Positions 24,701-37,105 of a DNA stretch of 43,853 nt are shown here, piece after piece. This DNA is from Plantago elongata (Eukaryota; Streptophyta; Magnoliopsida; Lamiales; Plantaginaceae): positions 1 through 43,853 of the forward strand of contig JAYMSP010000687.1 in the NCBI GenBank assembly GCA_036897095.1, in the 5' to 3' direction. Both the position numbers and the translations under genes were made by a program. Each line of letters begins with the position of its first letter. Position 1 is the first letter of the stretch. Below the pieces are notes generated by a model. The model had not been told where the DNA came from and made no database searches. It saw only the letters and a list, made by a program, of their open reading frames with translations.

Positions 24701-27300
24701 ATAGTCCAAGTCAACTCTATTTTTTCTAAAATTGTACACCTCATATAGCCAAATAAATTATAAGTACTAAAGTAAATGACAAAGCAGATATGCTTGATGA
24801 ATCAAAAAATAAATAACTATGCCACTTCACAATCACGACAAAACGAATCATAAGAAGTATTGACACAAGTCAATGTTCTCTACTTGATTCCTTGGTCATT
24901 TATCTCCAAGTCCAAAAGCATCGTCTAAAACCAACCAAATCATATCACACATTATTATACTACAAGCATCCACAATTTATAAGACAAAAGCACTAGGAAG
25001 AAGAAGAAGTAAAGTAGAAAACCACAAGCACCATCTAAAAATAAGAGCAACATCAGCAACCAAAGGCACCATATCCAAAATCACAAGCATCATCCAATCA
25101 CATTAAACTTCAGATGATTGTATTGTCTTTTTTGGGCAAACATGCAAGTCCCAAAATTAGTTGAGGGTGTAATGGGAAACTCGTACAAATAAACACTAGT
25201 TTGTAAAATAAAAAAGTAAGCATCTATTAGTAATGAATTGGGGATGGTACTAGTTTGTAATTCACCCTACAAATTTCTATTAGCTATGGCTGACTGGAAG
25301 CGTGATCGAAGTCATCAAATAGCTCAAACTCACTGGAAAGGATGACAGGTGAGAGCAAATAGAGGTTCAACAGAAAAATATAAAAACTACTTAATGCAGT
25401 TAGTGCAAAATGAGAAGAGGGGATAAATGTACTCACAGAACCTCTGGTCGAAGAATACGCTCTCATTTGGAGCTATGTTATCAATTTATCTTGTTTCTTG
25501 TCACTTTTAAACATCCCTATGTTACAATATGACGCCGTTCTCCATTAATCCTGGCTTATAAAAAAATTTGTACGAAGCTGAAATGATGAGAAAATGAAGT
25601 AAGATGGACGTCATCTTCTGTGCGAAGCTGAAATTACAAGGAAAAGGAAAGTGGTTTAAAATACAATATGAAGTTGAGAAACAAACAGTCATCAGTTGTG
25701 AAAATATCAAATTCTCAGAGACGCACTTTTTCGTAAGGAGATGATAAGCATAATATCTAGACCTTAATTGTATAAGAAATACTGAAGATGCAAAATAGTT
25801 AATTATATAGATAACTTTTATATAGCTTGCAACTTCATGTCCATGAATGTCAATCAAATAGAAAGACTAACAGAGAAATGAGACTGATTTAGTTCCTGAC
25901 AGGGCCAACTTATTCAAGATGTCAGTAAATTTAGCTCCATACATTTCAGCAGTGGTCTGTGAGTCAATCTATTGGGTTTAGCTCAATGCCCCAAAACCAT
26001 TAAAAAGAAATGAAAATCACTTAGCTTTCCTCGGGCAACCATACCAAGTAGGTAAACACCATGTTTCATAATCCAAGCTTTGCTTGTTTACTGGATATCA
26101 TCAGCACGGAATCATGCCATGTTGGTCTTTAATATTCATCATCGCACTATATCATGTGTTGCTTTCCGTTTTCTAATTAACACTATGAAATCCTTGCTCT
26201 GACTTGACAACTAGTCATCGAAAATAATTACCCACTCTACAAAATAACAAAGATTTATACATACTCGGTCTAACACGCTTCTTGACCTCCAGATTTCTAC
26301 AGAATTTACCATGAACCTATTGTTCTAAGCACCATATCAGTTGCCTAATATGGATAACACCTCATTCAGATATTGATCTTTAGGTTGGACTACAGAAAAC
26401 CTAAGTCAATTCCGCATCCAACTGTATTTCAGCTCTGGTAGATAAGTTTCTCTACCTGCTCACACTCACATTTCATGCTTTCGGGCTTAAAATAGTATAA
26501 AAAACAATGTCCTTCCAAGTGACAACCTTTATTAGAAGTGACGTAAGAAGCAAGTATGCAGAATGCAACAAATGGAGAAAAGGCTACGGGCAGTTCAAAC
26601 AAACAATGATACTCCATCCACTAATGTCCTACACAAAATAGACAACCAAAACTAGATGATATTTGTACGCTATACAACCGTATCATATATCATACCAAGC
26701 AATAATAATTAACTAAACACAGAATACTTGTTAACACCCAAAGTGCCTCTCTATCTTTCATTTCCTTTCTTATAACAAGAAAAAAAGAATATAAATCAAC
26801 TCAACATCAATACTAAAATACTACATAATTATGCAAAAACATGGAATTAGTCCACATATTCAATCAAAATTAAAATCAAAACATCATTGTCGATTTCCTT
26901 TTATTCTCTCAGTTCGGTATTTCCAATCATCCAAGGAACCGACTCATTCTCAAAGAACCTTTTATACTCTTTTGTAGTAATAAAGAATATTAACATCACG
27001 GATGCAGATTTCATTCAGTTTAACAATGAAAACTTAGGTGCCTACTTTTAGTTAATCCTTAATCGGGAAGCTTTTCACCGGTACTAGAAGACTATGTACC
27101 ACAAATATTATTGATTGACTATTATTTCTTGCTTTAATATGCACAAGTCATCTTTCAAGACAATGGTTGACATAACACTTGGTACTGTAACTTTTAATCA
27201 CAAGCAAAGGTTATTCCTTTTGCACACAAAAGCATGCAGTAATATCTTGCTTAAAACTGGAAGCAGAGAACACAATATAATACTGAAACTGCTACTTTCA

Positions 27301-27306
27301 TTTATT
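27301..27306 (-). terminator. Putative poly(A) signal, GH51 copy A
   Basis: AATAAA on the minus strand about 33 nt past the TAA stop, in the AATAAATGAAA context also found after copy B. Confidence 0.45.
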
Positions 27307-27338
27307 GGAACTGAGCAATAACTCAGAAGAACGTGTTC

Positions 27339-30300
27339 TTAGTATGAAGCTTTATCCACATCAACAGAACCAGATCCTACAGTTTGGATTATGTCTGAGT
27401 TCATCAACAAATCGAGTGATGTGAAGGAATGCGGAGAGAGGACAATATCCATTTCCTCACTAACATCATTTAGTAGACTCTTTACAGGAGCCACCTGCAA
27501 AAGGAAAAAAGTTTTCTAAGGTATGGGTCGCACTTGATGACACTCCCCTGTCGGCAATTCTTACTTTTAGCCAGGAAGGAGAAACACACATGAAACTTTT
27601 ATAGGACTGATACACCGTGCTTAGCCCATTTATATGTTCTAAATAAGTAAATATTTACTTCAATCCGAAGTTGATCTCACTCAAAAGGAAACCAGTTTAA
27701 ATAAATCAAAAAAAGTAGACTGGGTAATTGTGCTGATAAAATAAACATGATACAAAAAACTTGGACTTGATTTCCTTAAATTATAATTTATCTTGCGTGA
27801 ATCCTCCACGATTTTCTAAACTAACTCTGCCTTTTTATTCGAAACACATAGTGATCTTCAACCAATTCTGTGCTTCAATATAATTACCAGATTTTCGGTA
27901 AAACAATCAGATATGAGGGGCATATATAAATATATTTAAATGATTTTAGAAAAAAGATATAATTAATTGCGAAGAGTTTCATGCAACCAGACGTGGACTG
28001 TTATCAAACCAGTTCCTAAACACTTCTCTTGACAAACATGTGGCCAAAGTTCTAGTTTTCCGTAGCTACAATTTTTGAGCTGTTTCATTACACGTATTTT
28101 TATCCATATTTTATTTACCGTACTGATAATTATAAGTGGCCTGTTCGTGCATTATTCCATTCTATCTTATCCAAATTGAGTAATTACATACACTAAACAC
28201 AATACAATAAACAAAATCCAACAACATGTAGAAGTGAAGAGCCACAGTTGACCTGCTATTACAGATTAATTTGGGGTAGATGATTAGACTTGACCATCAT
28301 GTAAACTATTATTGGAGCTTTATATATTGTTGAAATGTAAATGCTCACTAAATACCTTGTTTGGCGCTGCAAACGAGTTCTCATCCATCACGTTAGAAGA
28401 TGTTAGTTCAAGCTTGCTCGACCCAACTGATTGCAGTGGATTCATCTCTACTCCAGCAATAGATATTTGAAGAGCAACTCTGTCGCTCCCAAAATTGACA
28501 ACCTGGAAGACACGTAATGGAAGTGAATTAAAGGCCTAGATCTCAGCATGTTTGTAATGGCTGAGTAGTCAAACGGCATAAATTGCCATGATGAAACAAC
28601 TTGGTTAACCAATTCAATTGGGTAAAGATACCTTTATTCTCAAGTATTCCTTATTGTTTTCTGTATCCTTCCACCTAATAGCAGAAGCAATAAGAGCATT
28701 GGAAGGATTGCTTTGAAGAGTTGAACTAAGAAGAGTAGCACCATTCGACTCCTTGAAGAAATGTTGCATCCAGTAACTAGGAGTTCCATAATGCTGAGTA
28801 GAGTCGAAGACAATCGCGTCAGGGTTCCACCTAAATCATGAAAGGAATAGGAAAGAAAATTCCTTAAGCATGGTACTGAAAGCAAAGCATTACTTTCTAA
28901 GGAGTAAGGAATAAAATATAGTTCGTCATACGTTCTGTCATTTACGTTCACAAACAAAGGGGCATAACTGGCCATTTCAACAGCATCACTGCATTGAACG
29001 AGATAAATTATGAGTCGGCAACATTTATTATACTGGAACCCAAATTACCATAGGCATAAATGCAAGACCAATAATTAGCACGTCACTGAGGAAAAATAAG
29101 TTCTTCACATACCAAGAGGCTAATGCTAAACCGTGCTTATTTAAAAACAAAAAAAAAAAAAGGTACTAGAGACAATAATTACGGCTGACAAAAGATCAGT
29201 TGACACAGTACCAATTTTTCTCCATCCCAATAGCAAATCCAGCTTCAGCCAGAGCTGCTAAAAGACTGCCCTGTCCTGCATCATCTCCAGTCACAGCATA
29301 TTCACTCACAAAAGCCTGCAACAATTATTTATCTGAGTAATGTCGAAATAAAATCCATAAGACGAAAAGTGTTTATCAAAGTTAATCACAAACGAAAAAA
29401 GTTGTATCCAGAAAAAAAAAATTGAAGGTGTCAAATTTCTTGAAGTTTCAGTTCGACCCAAACTGTAACTGGTAAAGTGGACCAAACATACCTTTGGACC
29501 ATTTCGTGGCACATGATCGAATGCATCTGCCTTGGTGAATACCGAATGTGCACTTGAATAAATCTAGAGCCACGAAAATAGAGAGGCTAACTACTTCAAA
29601 TATTATAAGATGCTGAAAAACATGTACTGCTTGGGACAGAATTGAGAAATTTACATGATAGTCATACAAATCAGCTGGGTGATCCAGTGGTCGAGAGGAA
29701 GCATCACAGTTTGAGATTATCTTGATGTCTGGATATGCACGTTTAATTGCGGAATAGAATTTCCGGTAGTTTCCTGAACCAATAAAGAGGAGTATTTTCA
29801 AGGTAAAAAAATTATTCGTGTAGCTAATATAGTGGCAACTCAAACGTACTATCTCCTATAAACAAAAGCAGCTTATAGTACACCTAGGCCCTAGCATTGA
29901 AAACAAAAACAAAAGGACCTGATATGTGTAAGCATTAACATAATCATGACACATACCAACGTAATTTTTCTTTCCACAGTCCTCATTGCCCACTGCAACA
30001 TATTTCAGATCGAAAGGTTCTGGGTGTCCCATTGCTGCTCTAACAGAACCCCATTGTGATTTAGAATCACCTCTAGCGAATTCGAGGCCATCCATAATTT
30101 CCTGTATCCAACAAATGTGAACTAATTTTTTAATGTCGTGACACGGTATCCGAAGTGTATAAATATTAAAGTTCATGGGTGGGCGATCCCAAGCAGTCTA
30201 ATTGTGTGGTACCAATCACAATAAAAGACTAAAAACTAAGGTGAAAAATTAGTTCGAGCAAAACACTGTGCGACCTTAATATATCCTCAAACTAATAAGA

Positions 30301-33300
30301 ATCCGTTATGTATGGGAGTCCAAAACGCCCCAAACAAAACTAAACCCACATAAAATTACATTTCACAGGTTGACCATTAGGACAGCCCGCGAACTTTTAA
30401 GGGGCTGAAACATTAATCTGCAGCAGCCATGGCTGCTATCAGCAGTGAGCAAAAGGTTTTGCTCACTGCAATTGCTTGGTGCTGCTCCGTTCATGGACGG
30501 AGAATTTTTTAAGCTTTGTCCATGGAGTATAAAAGAATTTTGAATTTGCTTTTGTTTCTTCTTCAATTTCTTGCAAAATTGAGGTATTTCTGGTGCTTGG
30601 AATATTGTCAAGCTTCCATTGACAATGTTTTAAGGTTGATGTGGTAGTGGCTGTGTTTGTCCATGGTGATGGGAGGTTCAGATGGATTTTTTGCAATTTT
30701 GAATTTTGATAGATTTATAAATATTTAGAATTTGACCCATATATTTCTTGTTTTTATAGAACAACACTGATTGATTTATCAAACACCATCTATCTTTTAT
30801 TAATATACTCCCTCCACCCCAGCTTCATCTTCCCGTATTCCATTTTGGTCCGTCCCAACTTCATCATCTTCCCATCCCTTAAATGGAAAACATTTCTCAT
30901 ACTTTATACACTATCTCTCCTACTTTATTGACTTTTTTCCCTATTTTATCACCGTCTCTCATACTTTTTCTCTCTTTTTACTACTTTATCACCTTCTCTC
31001 CTACTTTATTCACTTTTCTCTTAAAACTTGTGCCCGACCCCGCAGGAAGATGAAACCGGAACGGAGGGAGTACATAATTTCTATTTATTATAAGTAGCCA
31101 ATGTTTGATATAGAATAGTGTGTGCTTGATGTAACATAGCCAGTGTATCTTCAAATTATTGATGGACTGTGCTTGATATTAAATAGCCGATGTAATCTTC
31201 AGATTATTGATGGATATGTTTGTTATTAAAGAGATAGTCTAGGGAAAGAGCGATTTTTTCATTAGATATGGAAATTTCGCTTTTTTTTACATTAAAACCC
31301 AGAGGCCCTAAATAAAAACCCACATACGACATAAAAATCCACAAACCCTAAATAAAAATCCACATGCAGTGCGTAAAACCCACACACAGAATAAAATCCA
31401 CATACCCTAAATAAAAACCCACAGACAACGTAAAAATCCACAAATAACGTAAAAACCCACGTACCCTAAATAAAAACCCACATACAGTACGTAAAAACCC
31501 ACAGGCACTGAGTAAAATACACAAACCCTAAATAAAAAATGCGAAATGTCCATATCTAATGGAAAAATCGCCCTTAGACAACGTAAAAATCCACAAATAA
31601 CGTAAGAACCCACGTACCCTAAATAAAAACCCACATACAGTACGTAAAAACCCACAGGCACTGAGTAAAATACACAAACCCTAAATAAAAAATGCGAAAT
31701 GTCCATATCTAATGGAAAAATCGCCCTTTCCCTAGACTTTGTAGTTATTAAATAGCCAATGTTCAATATAGAATAGTCTATATTTGATATGTAACAGTAA
31801 TACCCTGTGTAACACAAAATAACCGATGTTATCTTTAAAATTATTGATGGATGATGTGTTATATAAATAATATATATTTAACATAAAATAGTTTATGTTT
31901 GATATGAAACAACCGATGTTTAATGAATGTGTATGATATTGACATTTTTTCTAAATTACAACCAAGTCCCTGAAGTGTATCAAATTCTCCAAAATTTACC
32001 CAGAAACTCGAATCCACCACAACCAGTCTGAAAATTGAGATCATCATTTTTATCATTTTCACCACATATCCATAACAATTGAGAATTTTATTTTTTTTAC
32101 GGCAAAATCTATTATAATCTCAATTGAGAAGTTAATTAACACCCAAATGAAAATTAAACAACATTCAATTAAAAAGTCATTTTTTTAAAAACTTACTTAA
32201 AACCTTCATAGACAGAGCTCAGAGCCTCGTCCATGGAGGGCCTTAAAGCTCCGTCCATGGTGGACGGAGCGAAGCCGCCATTGCTGCTTAATTAGTGGGG
32301 GTTCTTAGGTTTTTAGTAGGACTTTTGGACTCTCCTAATTAGTAGGAGTCTTATAAGTTTTTGTAAAATAATAATCACATACACAAATCAAGGTAAAAAG
32401 CAACCTGTACAAATGGCGCGATGGCGGAAGTGTCAACTTGGTCATTGTGGCTGACTCCTGAAAATTGTACACTATGAGAAAAAAAAGTAGGATAAAACCA
32501 GTACCACATTTACTTGGAGTGAATGTAACATGAATGGTACCATTATTGAACACCCAAACAGGTGCTGCACCCAAGTCCTCCGCAAGCTGCAGAGATAGGT
32601 ATTACGGCATTCAAATCAAGATAAGTTTCACTTTGATACAAAACAACCATCGTATAAACCAACAAGTGCCAAGCAGCACAATCTAGACCTGGAAAAACTC
32701 AAAGTGACCAAGCCCATCATCTGTCCAGTAATGCCAAACATCACCGTAATGCCCAGGTCTCTCCTCCCATGCTCCAATAGTTTCTTTCCAGCGAAATGCA
32801 TTCCTCAACCATTCGCCCTCCACAAAACAGCCACCTGCATGGTACATAGCAGTCATATTTAATACTATCAAACACCTGTGTATGAGATCCATTGCAAACA
32901 TGCACAGTAAATGCTATGGAATCATAATCTATTACCTGGAAATCTAATGAATGCTGGTTTCATAGCTTTCACCATTTCAAAAAGGTCGTTTCGGAAACCA
33001 TGGCCCTGACTCAAGAGAAGACTTATCAGACAGTAAATAGACCATACCAAAAGCTAATATAGGCTAGTACAGATCAAAGATAACCCAATGGAATATCTAT
33101 GAAACTCCAAAGTTGTCTAACATCACAAATTATACTGAGGTTTTAACATTATTATAGATACCGGTGCACTTTATGTTAAATGACAGCAAATCAAGGAGGG
33201 TTTGGGTAATGTGACTGCAAGTGTGCATGATCTCACTATTGTCTATTGGGACCATAGGGGTTATTCCAACCTCAAGGATGTGAAGGGTACAATACCCAAT

Positions 33301-35495
33301 AACTAGTCTTGGTTAGATGCAACCCCAAATAACAACTGAACAGTGTTGCATATTATTTCTAGATGGATAGAGTAGAAATGTTTGTTTGTGAAGTACCAAT
33401 CTAAGTTGAATCAAATTTTACGACGATGACACCATAACATCAAGCTGATGTAAAATCCACAACTTGAATTTTGAAGCTCAGAAGGGAGTTGGTACATCAG
33501 TAAAATAAGATGATCAAACATTACAACATAGTTTCAAGCTAACTTTACCTTATAGGTGTCTGTTGGCATCAATGACACTTGATCAAACCATATGACACCC
33601 TTTTTGGCTGTGGTTAGCTGAAGTCTAGCTTTTGCATCTGATCCTTCTGATTTTAACAAAATCTCCTTCTTAGTCCAGTTGGATACATTATCGGCTCTGC
33701 ATAGATATATGCAACATTAATTCATACATACAGAACTTGTTTACATCAACTAAAAAGACAGACCTTCATATTCCAAGCCACTAATACTCACACCAAATCT
33801 GCAGTAGCTAGGGTCTTTTGTGAACCAGTTAGTGACACTGATATATCAATTGGCCCTGATGAACGAACATAGAGCACAAGTTTATAGGTCTTCCCTTGTT
33901 CAATATTCTGCAAACACAAATATAGGCCTGAGTTGGAATGCGTAAAGCCAAAATGAGAATGGAGTGATGAACAATGAAGGAATAATACCCTATTTTACTT
34001 TTAGAAACAGCAAAGATGACATAATATTCATTCTCAGTTAAAGCTTTATTTTAATCTTAAAAAAACATATCAATTAAATCGGGTCACAAAAAACATTGAA
34101 CAAATAATGTATCAAAATATTGCAGCAATAACCTGGTTTCTATCGGACAATATACAATCTATTATGAAGTATGAAGTAAGAAAAATACTGATAAATCTAA
34201 ATGTGCTTCCTTTGAAGAATAAAAAAATGCACTTTCTAAAGATTTTTTTTAGAAAGGCATTATAAAATGGAAGGTTACCGAAGTCCCAACATTGTGCAAA
34301 CTTGTTCCTTCATTGAGGCTAATCCTCGCTCCATTTAACAGCTAACTTAGGCAGATGCTAATTATTATTCACTTAGCTCTAATCTTTTACCCACCCTCCA
34401 TTTGGCAGCTCAATTACACTTGGAGAGTGTTGAATATTAGATATATATTAAAACATGTAACCTCTGCACAAGATCAAATTTTACATAATTCAATATCAGT
34501 CAAAAATAACAATAATTTCAAGGACTGATCAGGTGAAAGTCATCTGACTGAGAAGCAAATACATGGAAGTATTGTATGCAAATGGATAGATAAGTCAGAC
34601 ATTATTCTGGGTTAAAGAAAGCTAGAGTTGGCTGAAAATAACATACATACCTATGAATTCTGAAAGATTTAGTTCTTACCATTCCCCAGAACCCAGGGTT
34701 ATATATACCAACCCCTCCAGCAGGACACACACTGGAGCTTGCATGATCACAGTGCACTTCCATTCGAAGTGCAATTTTATTTCTTTCAAAGCAAGACGAG
34801 CGCTCTGTTGATACAGTTAAGGAAGATTCATCCCCAATAATTGACCACGGATCAATATTTGAAGGCGTATTTTGACCTCCCGCCTCAAAACCTGCAGTTC
34901 AACTCTTGTAAGGTTCCTAACATCTAGAGAATACTGATACAAAATCATTTTTGTGTCAAGCAGACGTAGTCTATTACTTTATATCTTCTTAGTCTAAATG
35001 AATACTTTCTGTTGTAATCATATCATTTCCAAAAAAACAGTAAGAAACAAATTGAAGAAGTCAGATATTTCCTTCCCAAGGAACGACTGAAGAAAATTCC
35101 AACCCACCTCGGTTGCTCACAAGCTCCGCCCATAATCCTCCCGCACCAGCATGATTAATCTCCTGAGGATATTATAGAATTGCATTAACTTTTTTAATGA
35201 ATAAAAGCTAGCATACCATTTATAGTAACACAAAGATTGGAGTTAAGATTGCATGATGCACCAAACCCAAAAGAGATGACACAACACACTATCAAAAATT
35301 TCATCACTGCTGACTAATTACCTCGAAAAATATGCCAAACAGGGTTTCAGGTATCTTCTTTGACGATGCTTTGGAGGAATTTACAAGTAGAGCAACAGTC
35401 TGATTTGCTTCAATCTCGATAGCAGAAGATTGATATAAAGAGCTCAGTAGAATGAAAAGGAAAAGAAGAGAGCTGCACAAGGGACTTGTACCCAT
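27339..35495 (-). CDS. GH51 alpha-L-arabinofuranosidase, copy A (17 exons, 672 aa)
   Basis: Predicted secreted alpha-L-arabinofuranosidase (ASD1-like; that family can also cleave beta-xylosides) for cell-wall polysaccharides. CDS exons: 35322-35495, 35108-35162, 34680-34891, 33792-33907, 33549-33696, 32936-33005, 32689-32834, 32541-32586, 32405-32457, 29957-30101, 29655-29773, 29492-29563, 29212-29315, 28932-28988, 28632-28830, 28356-28502, 27339-27494 (2019 nt). All junctions are GT-AG and in frame. Signal peptide 1-25; binding-module-like region about 60-235 ending FDQVSLMPTDTYK; barrel with IRFPGGCFVEGEW, acid/base E380 in AVGNEDCGKK and nucleophile E457 in FVSEYAV; C-terminal beta domain about 470-672. 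Several N-x-S/T sequons. This copy best matches the family consensus at the active site and has the longest C-terminus, so it is likely the least altered. Intron 9 (2303 nt) and intron 16 (861 nt) are swollen by inserted DNA. Confidence 0.94.
27495..28355. other. Enlarged intron 16 of copy A
   Basis: 861 nt against 91 nt in copy C and 127 nt in copy B. The extra DNA is AT-rich with no coding frame and no terminal repeats that I can see. It is most simply a decayed insertion in copy A, or a deletion shared by B and C. Confidence 0.45.
30808..31070. mobile_element. Stowaway-type MITE (Tc1/mariner, non-autonomous)
   Basis: A 263-bp element beginning CTCCCTCC and ending GGAGGGAG, flanked by TA target duplications at 30806-30807 and 31071-31072. 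The inverted repeats extend inward over about 30 bp, sharing 'ttcatcttcc' on both arms. These are diagnostic Stowaway features. It has no coding capacity and lies within the inserted DNA of copy A intron 9. Confidence 0.9.
31231..31743. mobile_element. Mutator-like MITE with 9-bp target duplication
   Basis: Inverted terminal repeats: 31236-31280 matches the reverse complement of 31694-31738 at 42 of 45 positions by eye. An exact 9-bp direct repeat, GTTATTAAA, flanks the element (31222-31230 and 31744-31752). A 9-bp duplication is typical of the Mutator superfamily. Removing the element plus one duplication restores a continuous minisatellite unit, which supports these limits. The interior is made of 'aaaaaccca'-rich repeats and has no coding frame. 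Confidence 0.75.
31423..31728. repeat. 153-bp tandem duplication inside the MITE
   Basis: Two adjacent copies, 31423-31575 and 31576-31728, differ by a single substitution that I can see (A to G in 'acgtaaaaaccc'). Each includes the inner part of the right terminal repeat, so the element has one and a half right ends. The near-identity indicates a recent event. Confidence 0.9.
32248..32270. repeat. Perfect 10-bp-arm palindrome
   Basis: GCTCCGTCCA, spacer TGG, then TGGACGGAGC. A related imperfect palindrome (CTCCGTTCATGGACGGAG) lies at 30485-30502 near the other end of the inserted DNA. Both probably belong to the subterminal parts of the outer element. Confidence 0.7.
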
Positions 35496-35520
35496 TTCTT
35501 CCTGAATGTGTCCAGTGCTT

Positions 35521-36691
35521 CTGCACCCGTTTTAAACAATACAACTTGCAAATTTAGATATCCTTTATTATGAGGGAACAGAAGGAAAAGTATAACAGCC
35601 AAAAGAAAAGGTATGGAGCATAAGTAACAGAACAATATCTAATAAAAAACTTCATTTCTCATGAGTTAGAAAGGCATGCAACTGCATGGGACCATATAGA
35701 GCTGCCTGAGAATTTTTCAGACATCATAGTAGGTAAGTCTGGTAAAAGAACAAATTGAGATGGCAATTATTATGTAATGCCTTTAATACACATAGTGTTT
35801 TCTATTATTGTAGCCAGTTTGCATGAGAATCTTCTCAGTGACCTTGCGACTGGCTCAAGAGATTTTCTACATAAAGAAACATACTAATACAAGGATACCA
35901 TATGCATAAATCCAACAAAACACAGAAAGGATCCCCAAAACAAGGATGATTTAGGTCTGTAGAAACGCCAAGTTATGCACACCCACAACAACACATATTC
36001 TAAATTGAACTTTTGAAACTTGTACAATGTTAATCGTGGTAAGTACTATATATATATTAATTAGAGTCTCCAGGATAACTAGAGAAGTGTATTACAAGAA
36101 AAGAACGTCATCATCTATTTTATTGTTCCTTATAACATCTAGGAGACATGTAAAAAGTTAGGTAAACAGTTTGCCAGACGAAGCACTGTGTCAAGTTCAC
36201 TAGCCATCCATCCTACACTGCTCTAGGTCGATACATCTTTACTAACCCACTTAGTCTTCACATTTTATGCAGGCCCATTATCCATTTCCTTTAATCTCCA
36301 ATCTCCAAATTGGTCCATCTACCTAATGTTATATGTTACCTAACCATATTAGCATATTAAGCCAGCAACATTCTTGCATCTTCTCTTACACCAAACTCCA
36401 AAGCCACCATTTACATTAACAATGACAAGAAGTACACACGAAAAACTCGAGAACGTGTTCTTTGATAAACTACAGCCACAAAAGTGTTGACTTTTTAACT
36501 TCTAAAGACAGGCAAATTCCAGATAAGAAGAATATACAAGCTTAATAAGTAATAACCACTGCAACAATTTCCAAATACAATAATAAAACCAACACCACTG
36601 ACATAACAGGTCAACTTACAACATCACATACATGCTAAAAACATTCAAGAAGTATAAAAACATAGAGAAGCTAAAAAGACAACCTTTTTAC
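35521..36691 (-). other. Leader (5' UTR) intron of GH51 copy A
   Basis: A good donor on the minus strand ('caag|gtaaaa' at 36691) and an acceptor (GTGCAG before 'aagcactgg') bracket 1171 nt with no coding potential. The same arrangement is seen in copies B and C. Confidence 0.5.
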
Positions 36692-36800
36692 CTTGAGATG
36701 ATCAAGAAATGGAAACCCAGTAGGAGTATTTGTAATTAAAGAAGAGGGTTTGAAGTTTGATAAGAAAAGAAAGTGTGGGGCAGTTAGTTATATAGTGAGG
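36692..36800 (-). promoter_or_regulatory. Leader exon and TATA box region, GH51 copy A
   Basis: CTATATAA on the minus strand at 36788-36795 sits in a context (CTCACTATATAAC) matching copy C (CTCACTATAAAT). A start site about 30 nt downstream would give a leader exon of roughly 70 nt ending at the donor. Confidence 0.5.
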
Positions 36801-36929
36801 TCAGAATCTGTTGCTTGTGCTTATCATCATCTGCACTTTAGGAATGGGACAAATTGGGGTGTGCAGATTCTCGTTTCCTCAAAGAGTGTGTCAGTCTGAT
36901 TGCTTGTAATGGTGAGAAACAACAGGAAG

Positions 36930-37105
36930 AAGAGAGAAACAAGAGTCGTAATCGATCTTATCTTAGCTTAAACGAAAATTCAGCTTTGCCACTCGAACAT
37001 AGCTTATACGCTGCGGCTTGTTTAAGTGTTGAGTTCTGTTCAATTCTATCCAATTCTTGTTTTGCTTCAAAGATTATTTTAGAGTTCGCTTTTGGATCAG
37101 TTATG
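36930..37105. repeat. Upstream box of copy A, right edge of the array homology
   Basis: Diverged match to 1-165, 13890-14045 and 22745-22890, including 'aagagtcgtaatcgatcttat' against 'aagagttgtatcgaccttat' and a shared 'tggatca' tract. The 93-codon plus frame at 36854-37135 runs through it but is not conserved in the other copies, so it is not called a gene. Homology to the array fades beyond about 37105. Confidence 0.5.

Larger units (their letters stand above)
22735..27338. other. B-A intergenic spacer
   Basis: No gene. 22735-24100 repeats the 5'-flank block (compare 1-1335), about 24100-24500 and 25290-25990 match unit 0 (about 3060-3900 and 4130-5130), and 26480-27338 is the 3' flank of copy A. 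A possible LTR remnant lies at 24527-24700. The remaining 24700-25280 and 26000-26480 are AT-rich with no motif I can name. Confidence 0.5.
31080..31930. repeat. Diverged minisatellite, interrupted by a MITE
   Basis: Degenerate direct repeats of roughly 50-60 bp with the pattern 'ttgatattaaatagccgatgt' then 'cttcaaattattgatgg' occupy 31085-31230 and resume at 31744-31930. The Mutator-like MITE splits one repeat unit. Repeat boundaries are approximate. Confidence 0.6.
30180..32340. mobile_element. Composite of nested insertions in intron 9 of copy A
   Basis: Intron 9 of this gene is 2303 nt against 170 nt in copy B. The extra DNA contains a Stowaway MITE, a diverged minisatellite and a Mutator-like MITE (listed separately). 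An outer element is suggested by 'gggagtccaaaa' at about 30315 and its inverse, 'ttttggactctcc', at about 32323, and by related palindromes near each end (30484-30502 and 32248-32270). No transposase remains. Outer limits and target duplication are not clear. Confidence 0.5.

Noticed and set aside
31407..31817. 136-codon minus-strand frame with internal repeats
   Set aside because: It is the translation of the MITE's tandem 153-bp repeat and its A-rich interior, so the repeated peptide is a by-product.
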